Positions 53,347 to 64,000 of a stretch of DNA of 64,000 nt are shown one piece after another. The stretch lies in contig HG738140.1 in NCBI GenBank assembly GCA_000499405.2, forward strand, positions 9,451,560 to 9,515,559, written 5' to 3'. This stretch comes from Onchocerca volvulus (lineage: Eukaryota > Nematoda > Chromadorea > Rhabditida > Onchocercidae). The translations under genes were made by a program, and so were the position numbers. How positions within the stretch are numbered: position 1 is the stretch's first letter; each line of letters opens with the position of its first letter. The notes under the pieces were generated by a model. It did no database searches, was not told the origin of the DNA, and saw nothing but the letters and a program-made list of their open reading frames with translations.

Positions 53347-56300
53347 ATGCATCCTCATCCATGTCTTGCTGCTTGTTTACCTAGAAAACGGCAAGAAGCA
53401 GCAGCAGTGCTAATATCAGTTGCAACAGGAAACGCAAGCAGTAGCGCAACGACTGTACCTGCAGCAAAGAAGCGCTGCATGCAGCAGCAGCAACACCCAG
53501 CGGTGGCATCAAGCAGTGGCTTATCAGCAGTGGTACCAACAGTTGAATCCACAACAGTAACTGTCGTTGATCGCCTCAAGCATCAGCTTCTTCAGGCCTA
53601 TGACAATGTAAGCGCTGTTGTTCAATGCTCTCAACCAGCCAGAAAATGCATCACTTGCGGCATCACAGTAGACGCAGCATGCAGCGTTAGCAATCCCAGC
53701 ACTTACTAATAAGATATCCCTCTATTAGAATTAGTCCCTTGATTCCTTAAAAGAGAAGGGTCGATAAATTCGCGGGGCTGAACTAGAAAGTGCTGATAAC
53801 TGCTGCACTGCTTGGGATGGATCACAAATTGAGGGGCATATTTCTTAAACACTAGCATGCATAACGAGAAGACGATGGGAGAAGAGAATGAAAGATGACG
53901 TACAACTGCTTGCAGGGCGACACAGAGCAGGCCACGGATGTGATCATCAAATTAGAGAAGTCCAATTTGACGAAGGAATTACTCGAGGTGAGAATATATC
54001 AGTAACTTTCACCTAAAATTCAGAAGTGAGGAAGACCACCTGGGATAGTAGTGGTGAGCAGCAGATAAGGAGCAAGGGGGTTGCCGTGTCCGACGGGCAG
54101 TGATTCGAGGTACTCCTCGACGGAAAGAGTACCCACCAATCTGCCCGCATTGACCCATCCTATTCCCTGCATGCACGCACTGGACTGAATGTTGCTCGCT
54201 TTCTCACCCATTCGGCACACTGATAGAACTCTTCTAACTTGTTTTCTGCGGGCGGAGCCATCTCCTCTTTCTCTCTCTCTCATCATCTTCTCGTCACTCT
54301 TTCATTTCACTATTCTCTCGAGAAGCGATCGATGAACAATTCCTTACTCAGTAAGTAAAACGGCGAGAAGCAAGAGAGGCGCGAGTTTTCTCTTGCTCTT
54401 TTCCATGGCGTTGTACATTGGGAGAGGCGAGAGGGAGAGGGAAGAAGAGAAGATGGGAAGCAGAGAATTGTATTGTGTTGCGAATGGGTGGGGAATTGTT
54501 CGTTACACGAGTATTTCAGGGTAAGAAAGATAAGAGGGAATGTTAGACGCTATTGACTGCATCCTTCGGGATTGCTGTGATCCATGCAGGACGGCGGACG
54601 GAATATTGGTCGATTATTATATGCGATCGATCATTACTAGTCTTATAAACAACGCAGGCCATGTAAACATCTGATGATTGTGTCTTCCCCTCCTTCTCGC
54701 CCTTCCAAATATGGTTTTGTAGAATTCAAAATTTAGTAGTTGACTTGACTTATCTGCAGTAAAGTAGCCTGGCATCAGAACTTTCTTCATAGCCTTATTT
54801 GCTTCATTCTTGCAATGCCACACTATTTCATAGGTCTTGTCATTTCCTGTGCTGCTCATTTCCCGAAGTGGCGTATTCTGCACGCGTCACATTTGTCTCC
54901 ACCAGTCTGGGCTGAGGTCATTCTTATATTATCAAGTCGATCTTTTTTCTTAAATTCTATGTGAAGGAGAAAGTGAAACAAACTCCTTCCACACTAAAAC
55001 ACAGCATTCAAATACTCGGTTTGAAGATGCATTTCATGATCCAAAAACGCGGGAAACGCCAATAACAACAGAAATATTGATTCAAATGATTGGCTAATGT
55101 TGGCATTGATCTTCTCATTCTCATCTTATTTCTTTTAACTGTTGTTTACAATGCCGAAAGGCGAGTGATTAACTTCTTTGCGGAAATTTTGACACGAGAC
55201 ATGTCAAACTGATCACATATACATTGAGTACTTTCCTATTGTTCGCATTTCTTTGAGTAATAAATATTGTTCTGTGTCCAGATGACTTTTTTCTTTTTTT
55301 TTTTGCTGTCACTCATCAAATACAGGGATGAAAACTGGAACATTTAACAGTCCCACTGAAGCTAAAAGAGGGAAGAGAAGCTACTCTAAAGAGGTCATGT
55401 TCCTGTTAGATAATTCAAATAATTTGGTGTGTGTCTGTGAAAATTAGCAAGTCCAAGCAGCAAAAAGTCTTCCACATTTCAAGAAGACTAGCGAGGCCAA
55501 GCAACAAAAAGTCCGCTACATTTATCCACTTGAGGATTTCTTAAATTTCATACATCGAGACTTGCTATTTAAAAGAAAAAAAGGAATTCACATATTCATG
55601 AAATGCGTCAAAATAATCCAGAAGAAATCTAATTGTTATCAATTCTTGAGTGCACATGTAGTCCACACAAATAAACTATGAAATTCTTCTGTTGAAAGAA
55701 ATTCCAATGAAAGGCTGCAGTAAATGAGAAATGTCAAGGTGAATTTCTGCATGTTTAAGAACACACAAAGGATAATGCGAATTGACTGAAACGATAAATA
55801 TGGAATGAATGAAATCATTGGGAAAGTCATGAGTGAAGTATTATTTTGCAATATTGTAATTTGATTCACTTTGCGCGATATGGTGATTTACAGATGACAA
55901 GAATCGGTGCTGTAGTGAATGACATTCGGAAAAAAGTAGCTCAGTCAGCGCCTGAGTTATCGAAACGATGTCGAACGTTGATCAAGTGCTGGCAGAAATT
56001 GGCCGAACCGAGACCTACATCTAGTGGTTCTTCCTCTACCAATGGTACTCCTAGCTACGCTTCCCCAGCAGTTAGGAAGGGTCTTACGCCTGGCACACCT
56101 GCAAGGTGTCCACGAGTTATATCCGGTGGCAACTCACGCCTTACACCTGCTAGGAACTCTCATTTGGCATCTTTAGGCAGTTCAGTTCTGACGCCATCTG
56201 GAAGTTCAGGTATGTTCTTTTTCCATTTTTTCATCAATTACTGTAATTTGTAGTCATGATTATAGGGAATATTACACTATGGATGATGACAGCCTCAGTT

Positions 56301-58076
56301 ACAGGTTCACAAAGTACTGTTACTTCACCAACAGTTCCAAATGGACATACGATAACATCTTACCAAAATTCGGGGCATGAAATGTCAATGAATATTGCAG
56401 AATCTAGAACTATTCGGAAATCACATACAGTTAGTGCTGATCTCGCAATAAAAGCTGTCGAAAATTCACTATTATCAGGTGGAGAAATTATTCGAAATGG
56501 GAAGAGAAAAGACGAAAATACTGCAATCTCCGATATAGGTGAACTTTTTGTCAGTGTTATTCTTATGGGTCTTTCTCTGTATACAAATTGTTAGCAAATT
56601 TGCAACTATATTGCTCAATGACACTTGAATTATTTATCAGATTTTCACTTCAAATTCATATGATAAGATGTTTCTTTATGGAAATATACACGTTCAGTAT
56701 CATATGTTGCAGGTATTACAAACGGGTTGAGTGCTAAACGTCCGCACTATAGTTCTGCCTCAGTGTCTCCTACAACACCTCATCAATCTTTACTTGCTGC
56801 CCAGCGTGCTGATGTGAAATCGACAAGTGAATTGGTTGCACAGTTAACAGAAAATTTACCAGGCTATTTGGCAATTAGCATACCACAAAATCAAGTTCCC
56901 GCTAGGAATGAACATAACAATAACGAGGGGCAGGCAAGTGTTATATAAACACTTCATTTACATATCATACTGTATCTGGACTCAAATGTTTAGCAATAGT
57001 ATATTAGCCGTTATAAAGCGCTGCATACTGCTGTACTTCGCCCAATCCATTGTTTATTTTTAAGAAATCAAAAGTGTGCTTCAGCAGGATATAGAGGATG
57101 CTATCATGCATTTCTACTGTTTTTTGCTGTTATGTTCTTCCTATGATTATTTGATAAAATTTTCTTTCAGATATATTTGATACTGACTAGTTAATAATTT
57201 TTGCTTTTCAGGCCGACAAAATTTCAAGTGCATGTTAACATTTTCATTTTCAGGATGCAAATCAAACATTGAAAACTCCCATTCTCTTTACTCTTCAACC
57301 GGAAAATTCCAAGAAAAAAGAAAAGCGTGGCCGTTTTAAAAAAGATAAAGACAAAAAGGAGGGACGAATAAAAGATCACTCTGTTGCATATGGAAAAATA
57401 ATAGGAGCAGACAATGAAAAGCAAGTTTTTCGTCAATTTTTTTCTTGGTTTTCTTTCTTTGAATTAATAAACGTGAGTAAACTCTTATATGCGCCAATCA
57501 GAAACTTTGTTTTAATTCAGAACAACTTCTTTAGATAGTAATAACTCCAAATCTTGAATATGTGAATATATGATTGGAATTCACTTTTTAGAGCTTCTAC
57601 ATCGGCAATAGGAAATGCAGAATCGGAACTTCGACGCAATATTTCAAATAACGATCCTTCTACTAATAAAGTCATGGTACCAACGCGTAACGGGAAATAT
57701 GATTGGTATGCAATGCTACCAAGTTTGGAAACATTGCGAAATCGCGAGCATTTTCGCTCCAAACCGTCCAGCAATCAGCGAAAGTCATACATCATGAATG
57801 TAATGGGCAGGGAGGTAACTTTTTTTCCTCTTGAAGTCGATTTTGCACAAGTATTACTATGCAGCACCCTTTCATATTATAGTCTTTGTTAACTAATGAC
57901 CCGTGTAGCAAATTTTTAAGAAGAAACAACATTTAAATAATAGGTTTCCATTGCAGGTATTGGCCCTGCCGTATATTGATGTTGGCTTACCAGATTTTTT
58001 GGAGTATCAGTATCCAAAACCTGAAAGGTTTTACGCAAAAGAAAATTTCATATATGGTGCTCCACGACCAAATTGA
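53347..58076 (+). CDS. MED26: Mediator complex subunit 26
   Basis: Exons 53347-53607, 53916-53987, 55894-56209, 56305-56538, 56713-56933, 57254-57420, 57592-57814 and 57957-58076 (TGA) join in frame to 537 residues. The TFIIS N-terminal-type (LW) domain is assembled from exons 1-3: VVDRLKHQLLQAYDN, DVIIKLEKSNLTKELLE, TRIGAVVNDIRKKVAQ and LIKCWQKLAEP. A serine/proline/threonine-rich middle, a lysine-rich stretch (KKKEKRGRFKKDKDKKEG) and a conserved C-terminus (GKYDWYAMLPSLETL, then LALPYIDVGLPDFLEY) follow; the latter corresponds to the WYDWT...LPYV end of MED26. MED26 joins the Mediator core and recruits elongation factors. The start is uncertain: a TTTACCTAG at 53372-53380 could be a trans-splice acceptor, making 53479 the first ATG. 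The start of exon 4 is also ambiguous. Introns after 56933 and 57420 have GC donors. Confidence 0.88.
55446..55523 (+). repeat. Direct repeat of a 34-bp unit in MED26 intron 2
   Basis: Copies at 55446-55479 and 55490-55523 share CCAAGCA(G/A)CAAAAAGTC and end in ACATTT, separated by ten bases. They lie within the 1.9-kb second intron. Confidence 0.65.
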
Positions 58077-60626
58077 TTATCGCATGAGTTTTTTGTTTAT
58101 CTGAATTAGCTAAGCAGAAGCGGTGTGTTTTCCATGCTCTAAATCCAGTTATCAGTATCCCTTATGCATATTTTATGTTGTTTATGACTATAAATTTTCT
58201 GTCATCAAGTAATTGATCTCATAAATATATTTCTTTAAATTTTAATCAGCTGTTGCTTTAGGGTTCATTTTATATCTGATTTGACATGCATGAATGCAAA
58301 TTATATGCTGAAAAGGCACTTGATTATTATTTCTAAGATTGTTGTAAGCTCTCTAAGGAATTCTTTGCATTAACATGAAAGCATCTAAAAAGTTCCATTT
58401 ACAAAATTCTTTGCAAGAAAGAAATCAAGTTTTATGGAAATTTTTCAGTTCCCTGAATAGTGACTTGTTTTCACTTGATGTGAGTAGTCAATTTTTTTTT
58501 TTTTTTGTTGCGCTTCTGGTATACATTATTTGGGAATAAGGGCATTAAAATAAAACAGCTTTGACCAAAGCTTGAAATACGATAGTAATTTAGCTTGAGT
58601 TTAAAATTTTGAGATCTGATAATAGTAAAGTGATTAAGTTGGAAGTTGTTTTTTGGTTTCTGCTATCTTTCTAAAAAAAATAAAAAAATGGAAAAATGAA
58701 GGTTTGGATATTCGGATTTTTTTCTCAAGGAGAAAAAAGAAAATCAATTATTATTTTCATTGTTTTCAACAATTTCGTTCAGATTATCCTAACTTTGACA
58801 TTTAGTAGTGGACGCGAGCCGAAAATTATCGTAGTTTCTCATTTCGTATAAGCATGTAATCAAAGTATTATTCTCGTGTTAGGGCTGTATAATTTTCATC
58901 GTAGTTCAATTTTCATTTGATTTTTTTTTTTTTTTTTCAAATTCATTTTTTTTTTTTTGTGTCCTTCAGGGGTAATTATTATAGTGCCTTATTTGGTTAT
59001 ATAAAGGTATAAATTGAAACTATTTTTCCAGTGTTGTGTTTTTTCAGTTCATTCCTGCTTTTTAATTATTTGGTTTTTTCCCAGCCGTCCTATCCCCCTA
59101 TATGGCAATATCAACATTCCGTATTTGACTTGCGTCCACAACAATTTCTGGTCTTTTTATTCATAAATCTATGTTGCTTTCCATACATTTTATTTTCAAC
59201 TGGTCATTTTTCCAATATATTTGTATTCATTTTGAATAGCGAATAGTTCAGGATCGTTTTGATAGTTTGGAGAGGAAGTTAGCACTCTACAGCGGACTTT
59301 CATTAGTTTACCTCAGAGACTGTTTTCAGGATATTATCCGTATTGTGTGCGAGTTGGCAGGTTCGGTATTGAAGTTTCACGATTTCTAATGTATTTAATT
59401 TGCCATACTAGCTTCTGCAATTCGATCATACAAATAAAGAGGATTTATAAAACATTTAGTTTCTTTGTAATCAAATGTTCGTGTGAAACTGATGTCTCTT
59501 GCACAACAGTTCATTGCTCTTGAATGCCTGTTGTTCTTTATCTCCTAATATTATTGGTTTTTTTTTTTTTTTCTGATTTTGCTCATTTTTAAATCTATTA
59601 TATAATATACGAATATAACAAATATATTCGGTTAATTTGATTGTGTTGAGCAAAACAAAGTCTGGAACAGTGGACTCTTAAATATATCTTTTTATCTGTT
59701 TTCGTTCATTTGGTATGGAAAGTATGGTACACAAATCAATCAGCGAAATGTTCTCGAAAATAATAGTAGATTCATGTATATGTGTATATTGTGCTGTTCA
59801 AAGAAATTGGTTGATGCAGAGATTAAACATGAGCCTGAATTGGAAGATTATCAAGAGACAGAATCTTGATTAAAGGAGGAAGATCCAGATTATCAAAGTG
59901 AAAATCAGTATAGGTTGAATAAGTCTTGTTGTGTATTTTACGCGTGTAGATAGTTAGAATTCAACGGATCAACAGTTGTTGAATAAGTCGAAAATTGTTA
60001 AAAGTATTACGATTTGTCAGATTGGACTGTTAGTGTTATCTTTTCTAAAACTGTAACGTCTCATACTGGGTTTATCATATTTGGTTTCTTCCCAAATCCT
60101 GAGATAGTATTGGGAAATCTGAAAGATATAGTTGTAAACGAGAAATATTAAAGGTCAAGTAGAGCGAAGACGGTTTCAAAGGGACAAACCGTTAAACGTG
60201 TTTGGCTCCAAAACACTGTGGTTAACAAATAAGCGAAATGAGGTTGACGAGTCATAAAGCGACACGTTGGAGATCTGAAAAGGAGGAGGAGCCTCGAAGG
60301 GGTTTAAAAGGTTCGGAATGTGGAGCAGATTAGTCGAAGTTCGAATTCGAGTTCAGTCTGAGATTTCTAAGCCGACCGAGGCTACAGTTCCTGTAATGAC
60401 ATAGATCGACGCAGCAATAGCAGCAAATCGAAAATGAAAAAGTTCTTTTTTTTCCCTACGAATGACGAAGGAAAGAATAATCCACTGATCAGTTTGTTGG
60501 ATATTCTCAAATAATTGTTTGTATCATACAGGAAGAGGCATTTTTCCGGTAATCAATAAAATTTTTTGTTAAAGGATTCGTCTCTATCACATCCATAAAA
60601 TTAACTTTTCCGACAGGAAGTGTAAT
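58077..60626. other. Intergenic, MED26 to the downstream gene pair
   Basis: No gene supported. T-rich tracts occur near 58493, 58921 and 59559. A stretch at about 60180-60420 is richer in G and C and purine-rich, and probably belongs to the promoter of the next gene. Short protein-like frames at 59078-59113 and 59240-59388 could not be joined into a model. Confidence 0.4.
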
Positions 60627-61319
60627 ATGGAGCGACGCTATTTACGGCCAGATGAAAGTTGTCCAGTTCCATTGAGTGAAAACTTTTGGATAGATATCAT
60701 ATGTCCTGATAACGCTAAACGAAATGCTGCAGTTGCATATGAGATAGATCAGATGTATGCGTCAAATGTTGCCGCTGAGGTTGATAAAGCTCTCCGAGAG
60801 AACAAAGAAAATATTGATACTGATATCATGAAACAGGTTGCTTTCTAAATTCTTCCTTAAAATAACAGTAGATGTTGACTAAAATAAGTTTTTTATGGAT
60901 CTTAATGTTGGTGTGAAGAAAACTGTATTTTATCTCCTTACAAGATATTGTTTGGGAATTGTATTTTTTCGGGAGAACTTTTTATACGTCAGATTAACCT
61001 TTTTTATATGCTACCACATAGAATAATAACTTGGAAAATGAATTTGTGTTTTCAAGTTGAGAGAAATATTGCAAATTATTAGATGGTCAGGCAGAGTTGC
61101 CAATGACTGTTTTTTCCGTGTGATATAAGTTCACTACTTTGCAAATAAATCTTTCGGTGATTGCAGATAGCACCTTCAGCGGTAAATATTACGGGGATTC
61201 AGTACGAAAATTTAATAAGTTTGAGTTTCGACGGCAATGAATTAATAAAGCAGGAGGAAAACAAGCGAAGACGAATGCGTGAAAAAATTGTTAATGCTGC
61301 CCTTAGAAAAGAATGGTGA
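60627..61319 (+). CDS. Unrecognised 120-residue protein, upstream partner of MED8
   Basis: Two exons, 60627-60836 and 61167-61319 (TGA), join in frame to 120 residues. A candidate trans-splice acceptor (TTTTCCGACAG) lies ten bases before the ATG. The chain is polar, with no signal peptide or membrane segment. It begins MERRYLRPDESCPVP, has a probable helical, acidic centre (ASNVAAEVDKALRENKENID) and ends in a very basic stretch, KRRRMREKIVNAALRKEW. I do not recognise a family. MED8 starts 372 nt after its stop with its own acceptor just before the ATG, so the two are probably cotranscribed. The basic tail could bind nucleic acid or act as a nuclear localisation signal; this is inference. Confidence 0.7.
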
Positions 61320-61678
61320 TATATAGATATATCGTAGATTTCGTATAAATTTTTGCCATTACAATTAAATTCACTTTTCTCTTAAATCTATATGATTGTT
61401 TTGGTATTTTCCATTATATATAATTCATTCTTTGAAAAGTAATAAAGAAGATTCCAGTTCATGTTATACTGAAATACGGGAATGTCCCGTAGTATCTGTA
61501 ATTTCTAATATTTTGCTAAACCTTTTTTACGCAATACAACCTTCTGTTTGGCTTAATAAATTTGTGTTATACTTTTTTGAAATATGTCGTCGCCATGTTT
61601 AGATGTTCATCGATTCGTTGTTAATAAGAGTTTGGTTGAAGCGCCTATTGTTCGCTTAAAAAAAAAGTGACAATCCGC

Positions 61679-61687
61679 TAATTGCAG
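61679..61687 (+). promoter_or_regulatory. Probable trans-splice acceptor of MED8
   Basis: TAATTGCAG ends four bases before the MED8 ATG at 61692. An acceptor this close to the start, a few hundred bases behind an upstream gene on the same strand, is the usual arrangement of a downstream operon gene in nematodes. Cis-splicing from the upstream exon at its possible GT (61316) would create a TGA at the junction, which argues against one fused protein. Confidence 0.55.
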
Positions 61688-61691
61688 ACTG

Positions 61692-63511
61692 ATGAATACA
61701 CAACCGGGTGGATTATTCGGTCATCAGCATGAGCCCGAACGTCTTGCTAGTGCCATTTCTCATATTGAAAATAAAGCGCTCGATGTAAAAGCAAATATTG
61801 AGCAGCTTTTACTTATGCTCGATCTACAGGAAGAAGTGGAATGGTAAGTAGAACATCTTTTCCTGAGTTCAATATTTGATGAGTCAAGATAGATTCATAC
61901 CTTATTTTTACTCCTTCACTCTTATTTCTTACGAAAATTCTTAATTCTCAAAACGGATACATCAAGTCATAACTAGATATTGATCGATTTGTAGGCAAGT
62001 TGTGTTTAGTATTTTTAAACTGGATAATACTTTTTAAGGCATTATATTTGATGACATTTTAAGAATATAGAAGTCACATGGAAAGATGGAGTATTACTTC
62101 TGATTATTTTTATGAAATATCTCCAAAGACTTTTTTTTCTTTTCCGAAAACTGCTTACACGTTCAAATTTGAGGCCTGATATGTTGGACAAATTTTCATC
62201 GCTTGCCAGTGCAATGACTCAGTTACAATTTATATTAAAAAAGTCGGCGCTACCATCCGGATTCGAAGATTTTGGTTTCTTTTTGAGAACTCATGTGTTG
62301 GTACCTCATTGCCTTTCCAACGATATAGATCCTAATCTCCAGGTACATTTTTATATAACATGTATTTTGCTGCAACATATGAGATAAATTTGCGTTAACT
62401 GTGAAATCAAAATGGATCGTTGTAAAGACGAAGAATGTTTAGGTTTTTGTAATCAGTTTTTTAAAATACGAAACTTGTTTTTTGTTGAGCTGAAATCGGC
62501 ATGCAGGTTAAATTATTGAGCTAAACCCCTCAAAAAAAGAAGCTTTTGTCACTTTTCTCTTAAATTTTCGAAAATCAGTAGAAATTTCTAAAAAACAAGT
62601 ATGTTCTTTTCGATTTTCTGGAAGTTTATATATCTGCCTTACAACTTTTTCTTCAACAGGATCACCTTTTAAAATTCTCTCTGTAAACCAATATTTATAG
62701 CAAGTTACTTCAAATCGTATTCATTGCTGGAATCATGATGCTGCTCCAGATTATTTACGCACAAAATTGACCCCTGAAGTGGAAACCGACGAGTCGCATA
62801 TTGATAATGAGAAGAATACGCGAACATTTGATCAGGTTATCTCTACACAACGATACACTGATTTTGAGAATTTCTCTCGAGAAAAAGGAAAAAAATCAGT
62901 GCATTAGATTAACAATAAAACGAATTACTTAGTGTATTATTTAAATATAATTCCGATTCTGTATATAGTTTGATATTTGAAATCGCTTAATATAAATATT
63001 ATAAAGCATAAATCACTTACATAGTTCCAATTCAAGTTAAGTTCTATGAATTTCTGTTAGTTTCCAGTTCAATGAGTTCATATAATTCAAAAAGGAAATA
63101 CTACCTCGAAATTGTTAAATGTTAAGTATTTCCGTAATAGTTTTGCCTGTCATTGACTTTAGTAATTAGTGGAAATATTAAAATTAATAGATTGTTGCTA
63201 AATGGAAAATAAATGAAAAAGATCTTCTTTAGATAAATAAACAAATATTAGCAATGAATAAACATATCGAAACGTTGTTGGCATCTATGGCTGAGAATGC
63301 TCGTAATCAGGCAGAAATACAGCAAGATATACCTACCTACAACAGTCAGGATACTCAAAAATTGGTACGAGCTATTGTGAATGGAGAAGGAGTGCGTCCA
63401 TCAAAAACTCTTATCCCAACCGAAAGTGGCCTAACAGGAAATTCTGTTAATGGACCACATGGGACTGTTCGACCGCCCGGAACGACAGCGTCTCCACAGC
63501 AAAGGCGATAG
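61692..63511 (+). CDS. MED8: Mediator complex subunit 8
   Basis: Exons 61692-61843, 62174-62342, 62701-62835 and 63233-63511 (TAG) join in frame to 244 residues (human MED8 about 268). The N-terminal helical part reads [20 protein letters not shown], then [20 protein letters not shown], matching the W-P-x-x-L-D-x-F segment of MED8. [18 protein letters not shown] corresponds to the conserved VVPDHLRTKPDPEVE motif. The last exon contains [33 protein letters not shown] and a glycine/proline-rich tail, as in the family. MED8 is a head-module subunit that contacts other Mediator head proteins and TBP in the nucleus. The gene lies downstream of an unrecognised small gene in a probable operon, and about 3.6 kb from MED26 on the same strand. 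Confidence 0.93.
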
Positions 63512-64000
63512 CTTCAACTAATATTCATTACGCATCAAATTCTAACAGCAGCAGATTTCGATTTTTTGAGACAAAGATGTTAAACAACACTTCGTCATTG
63601 CATGCATATCTTCAAATGAAAAATACGATTTTTCACGTATACTTCTACCTGGTGTAATCTAATTCGTGCAAAAAATTATGTGAAATTATGCAGACTGTCG
63701 CCAAAATTCACTTTCTTTAGTTAATTTAATGGCAGAGCAATCCTCTCTGGAAGTTTTTAAATGTTATGACGAATACATAGAGGTCGCCGAAAGAGTTCGT
63801 TTGACAAAAGAGTCTTCACTTTATCATAAACAATAAACTCTCAAGTCTATTCCAATCAGTTATTTATATTCTCTTTTCTTTCCGTTCAATCCGAATTTCT
63901 CCAAGTATAAAAACTAAAATGAAGTCTTCTTTTAAATTATCACTCATCAGATACACAGTGACCAGTGTAATGTTACGATATTTTTTGTAAATGCTTCATC
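63512..64000. other. 3' flank of MED8
   Basis: AT-rich sequence with no exon recognised. It includes the MED8 3' UTR and an AATAAA at 63832-63837 that could serve as its polyadenylation signal. Confidence 0.4.

Noticed and set aside
53007..53358. Several overlapping long open frames on both strands (for example 127 and 113 codons on the minus strand)
   Set aside because: They overlap in different frames in a GC-rich stretch where stops are rare, and none has a recognisable domain or splice sites.
54617..54883. Minus-strand 88-codon open frame inside MED26 intron 2
   Set aside because: No family recognised, no splice or promoter context, and it lies antisense in an intron.
59031..59388. Possible exons encoding SYPPIWQYQHS and DRFDSLERKLALYSGLSLVY
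   Set aside because: Short, no shared family, no start or stop that completes a gene, and surrounding T-rich tracts give misleading splice acceptors.

Overview
The window is eukaryotic nuclear DNA from a parasitic nematode, most likely a filarial worm. It is strongly AT-rich. Genes have many small exons with GT..(T/C)AG introns, and several start codons lie just downstream of a T-rich AG, as expected for spliced-leader trans-splicing. The protein families fit nematodes: a major sperm protein domain, an ET-like cysteine module, and acetylcholine receptor subunits resembling the nematode DEG-3/DES-2 group. A pair of bacterial-type tRNA sequences in one intron fits the filaria-Wolbachia association. 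The species cannot be determined from the window alone. Exon boundaries were read by eye, and every complete gene model was checked for reading frame across all its junctions.

Layout. Minus strand, 1-8.3 kb: two tandem Cys-loop receptor subunit genes, the downstream one cut by the window edge. The arrangement recalls the C. elegans des-2/deg-3 operon. 8.3-15.8 kb: no gene recognised. Plus strand, 16.1-27.9 kb: a complete 21-exon transportin (nuclear import receptor) and a complete 5-exon THOC6-like WD40 protein (mRNA export). 29.9-34.5 kb: small secreted proteins, namely a C-type lectin-like gene (+), a decayed and intron-lacking relative (-), and an ET/three-finger-like cysteine-rich protein (-). 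34.5-41.6 kb: essentially empty. 41.6-43 kb: an unrecognised multipass membrane protein (+). 45.5-46.9 kb: an MSP-domain protein (-). 49.9-52.2 kb: an IFT43-like ciliary protein (-), whose last intron carries a bacterial-type tRNA-Tyr/tRNA-Gly pair. 53.3-58.1 kb: Mediator subunit MED26 (+), preceded by GC-richer sequence. 60.6-63.5 kb: an unrecognised 120-residue protein followed by Mediator subunit MED8 (+), probably a two-gene operon.

Housekeeping nuclear functions (import, mRNA export, Mediator) are all on the plus strand. Receptor, sperm and cilium genes are on the minus strand. The most unusual observations are the tRNA-Tyr/tRNA-Gly insertion inside the IFT43-like gene, the GC-AG introns (four seen), a GG donor in a receptor gene, and the intron difference between the lectin gene and its dead copy.
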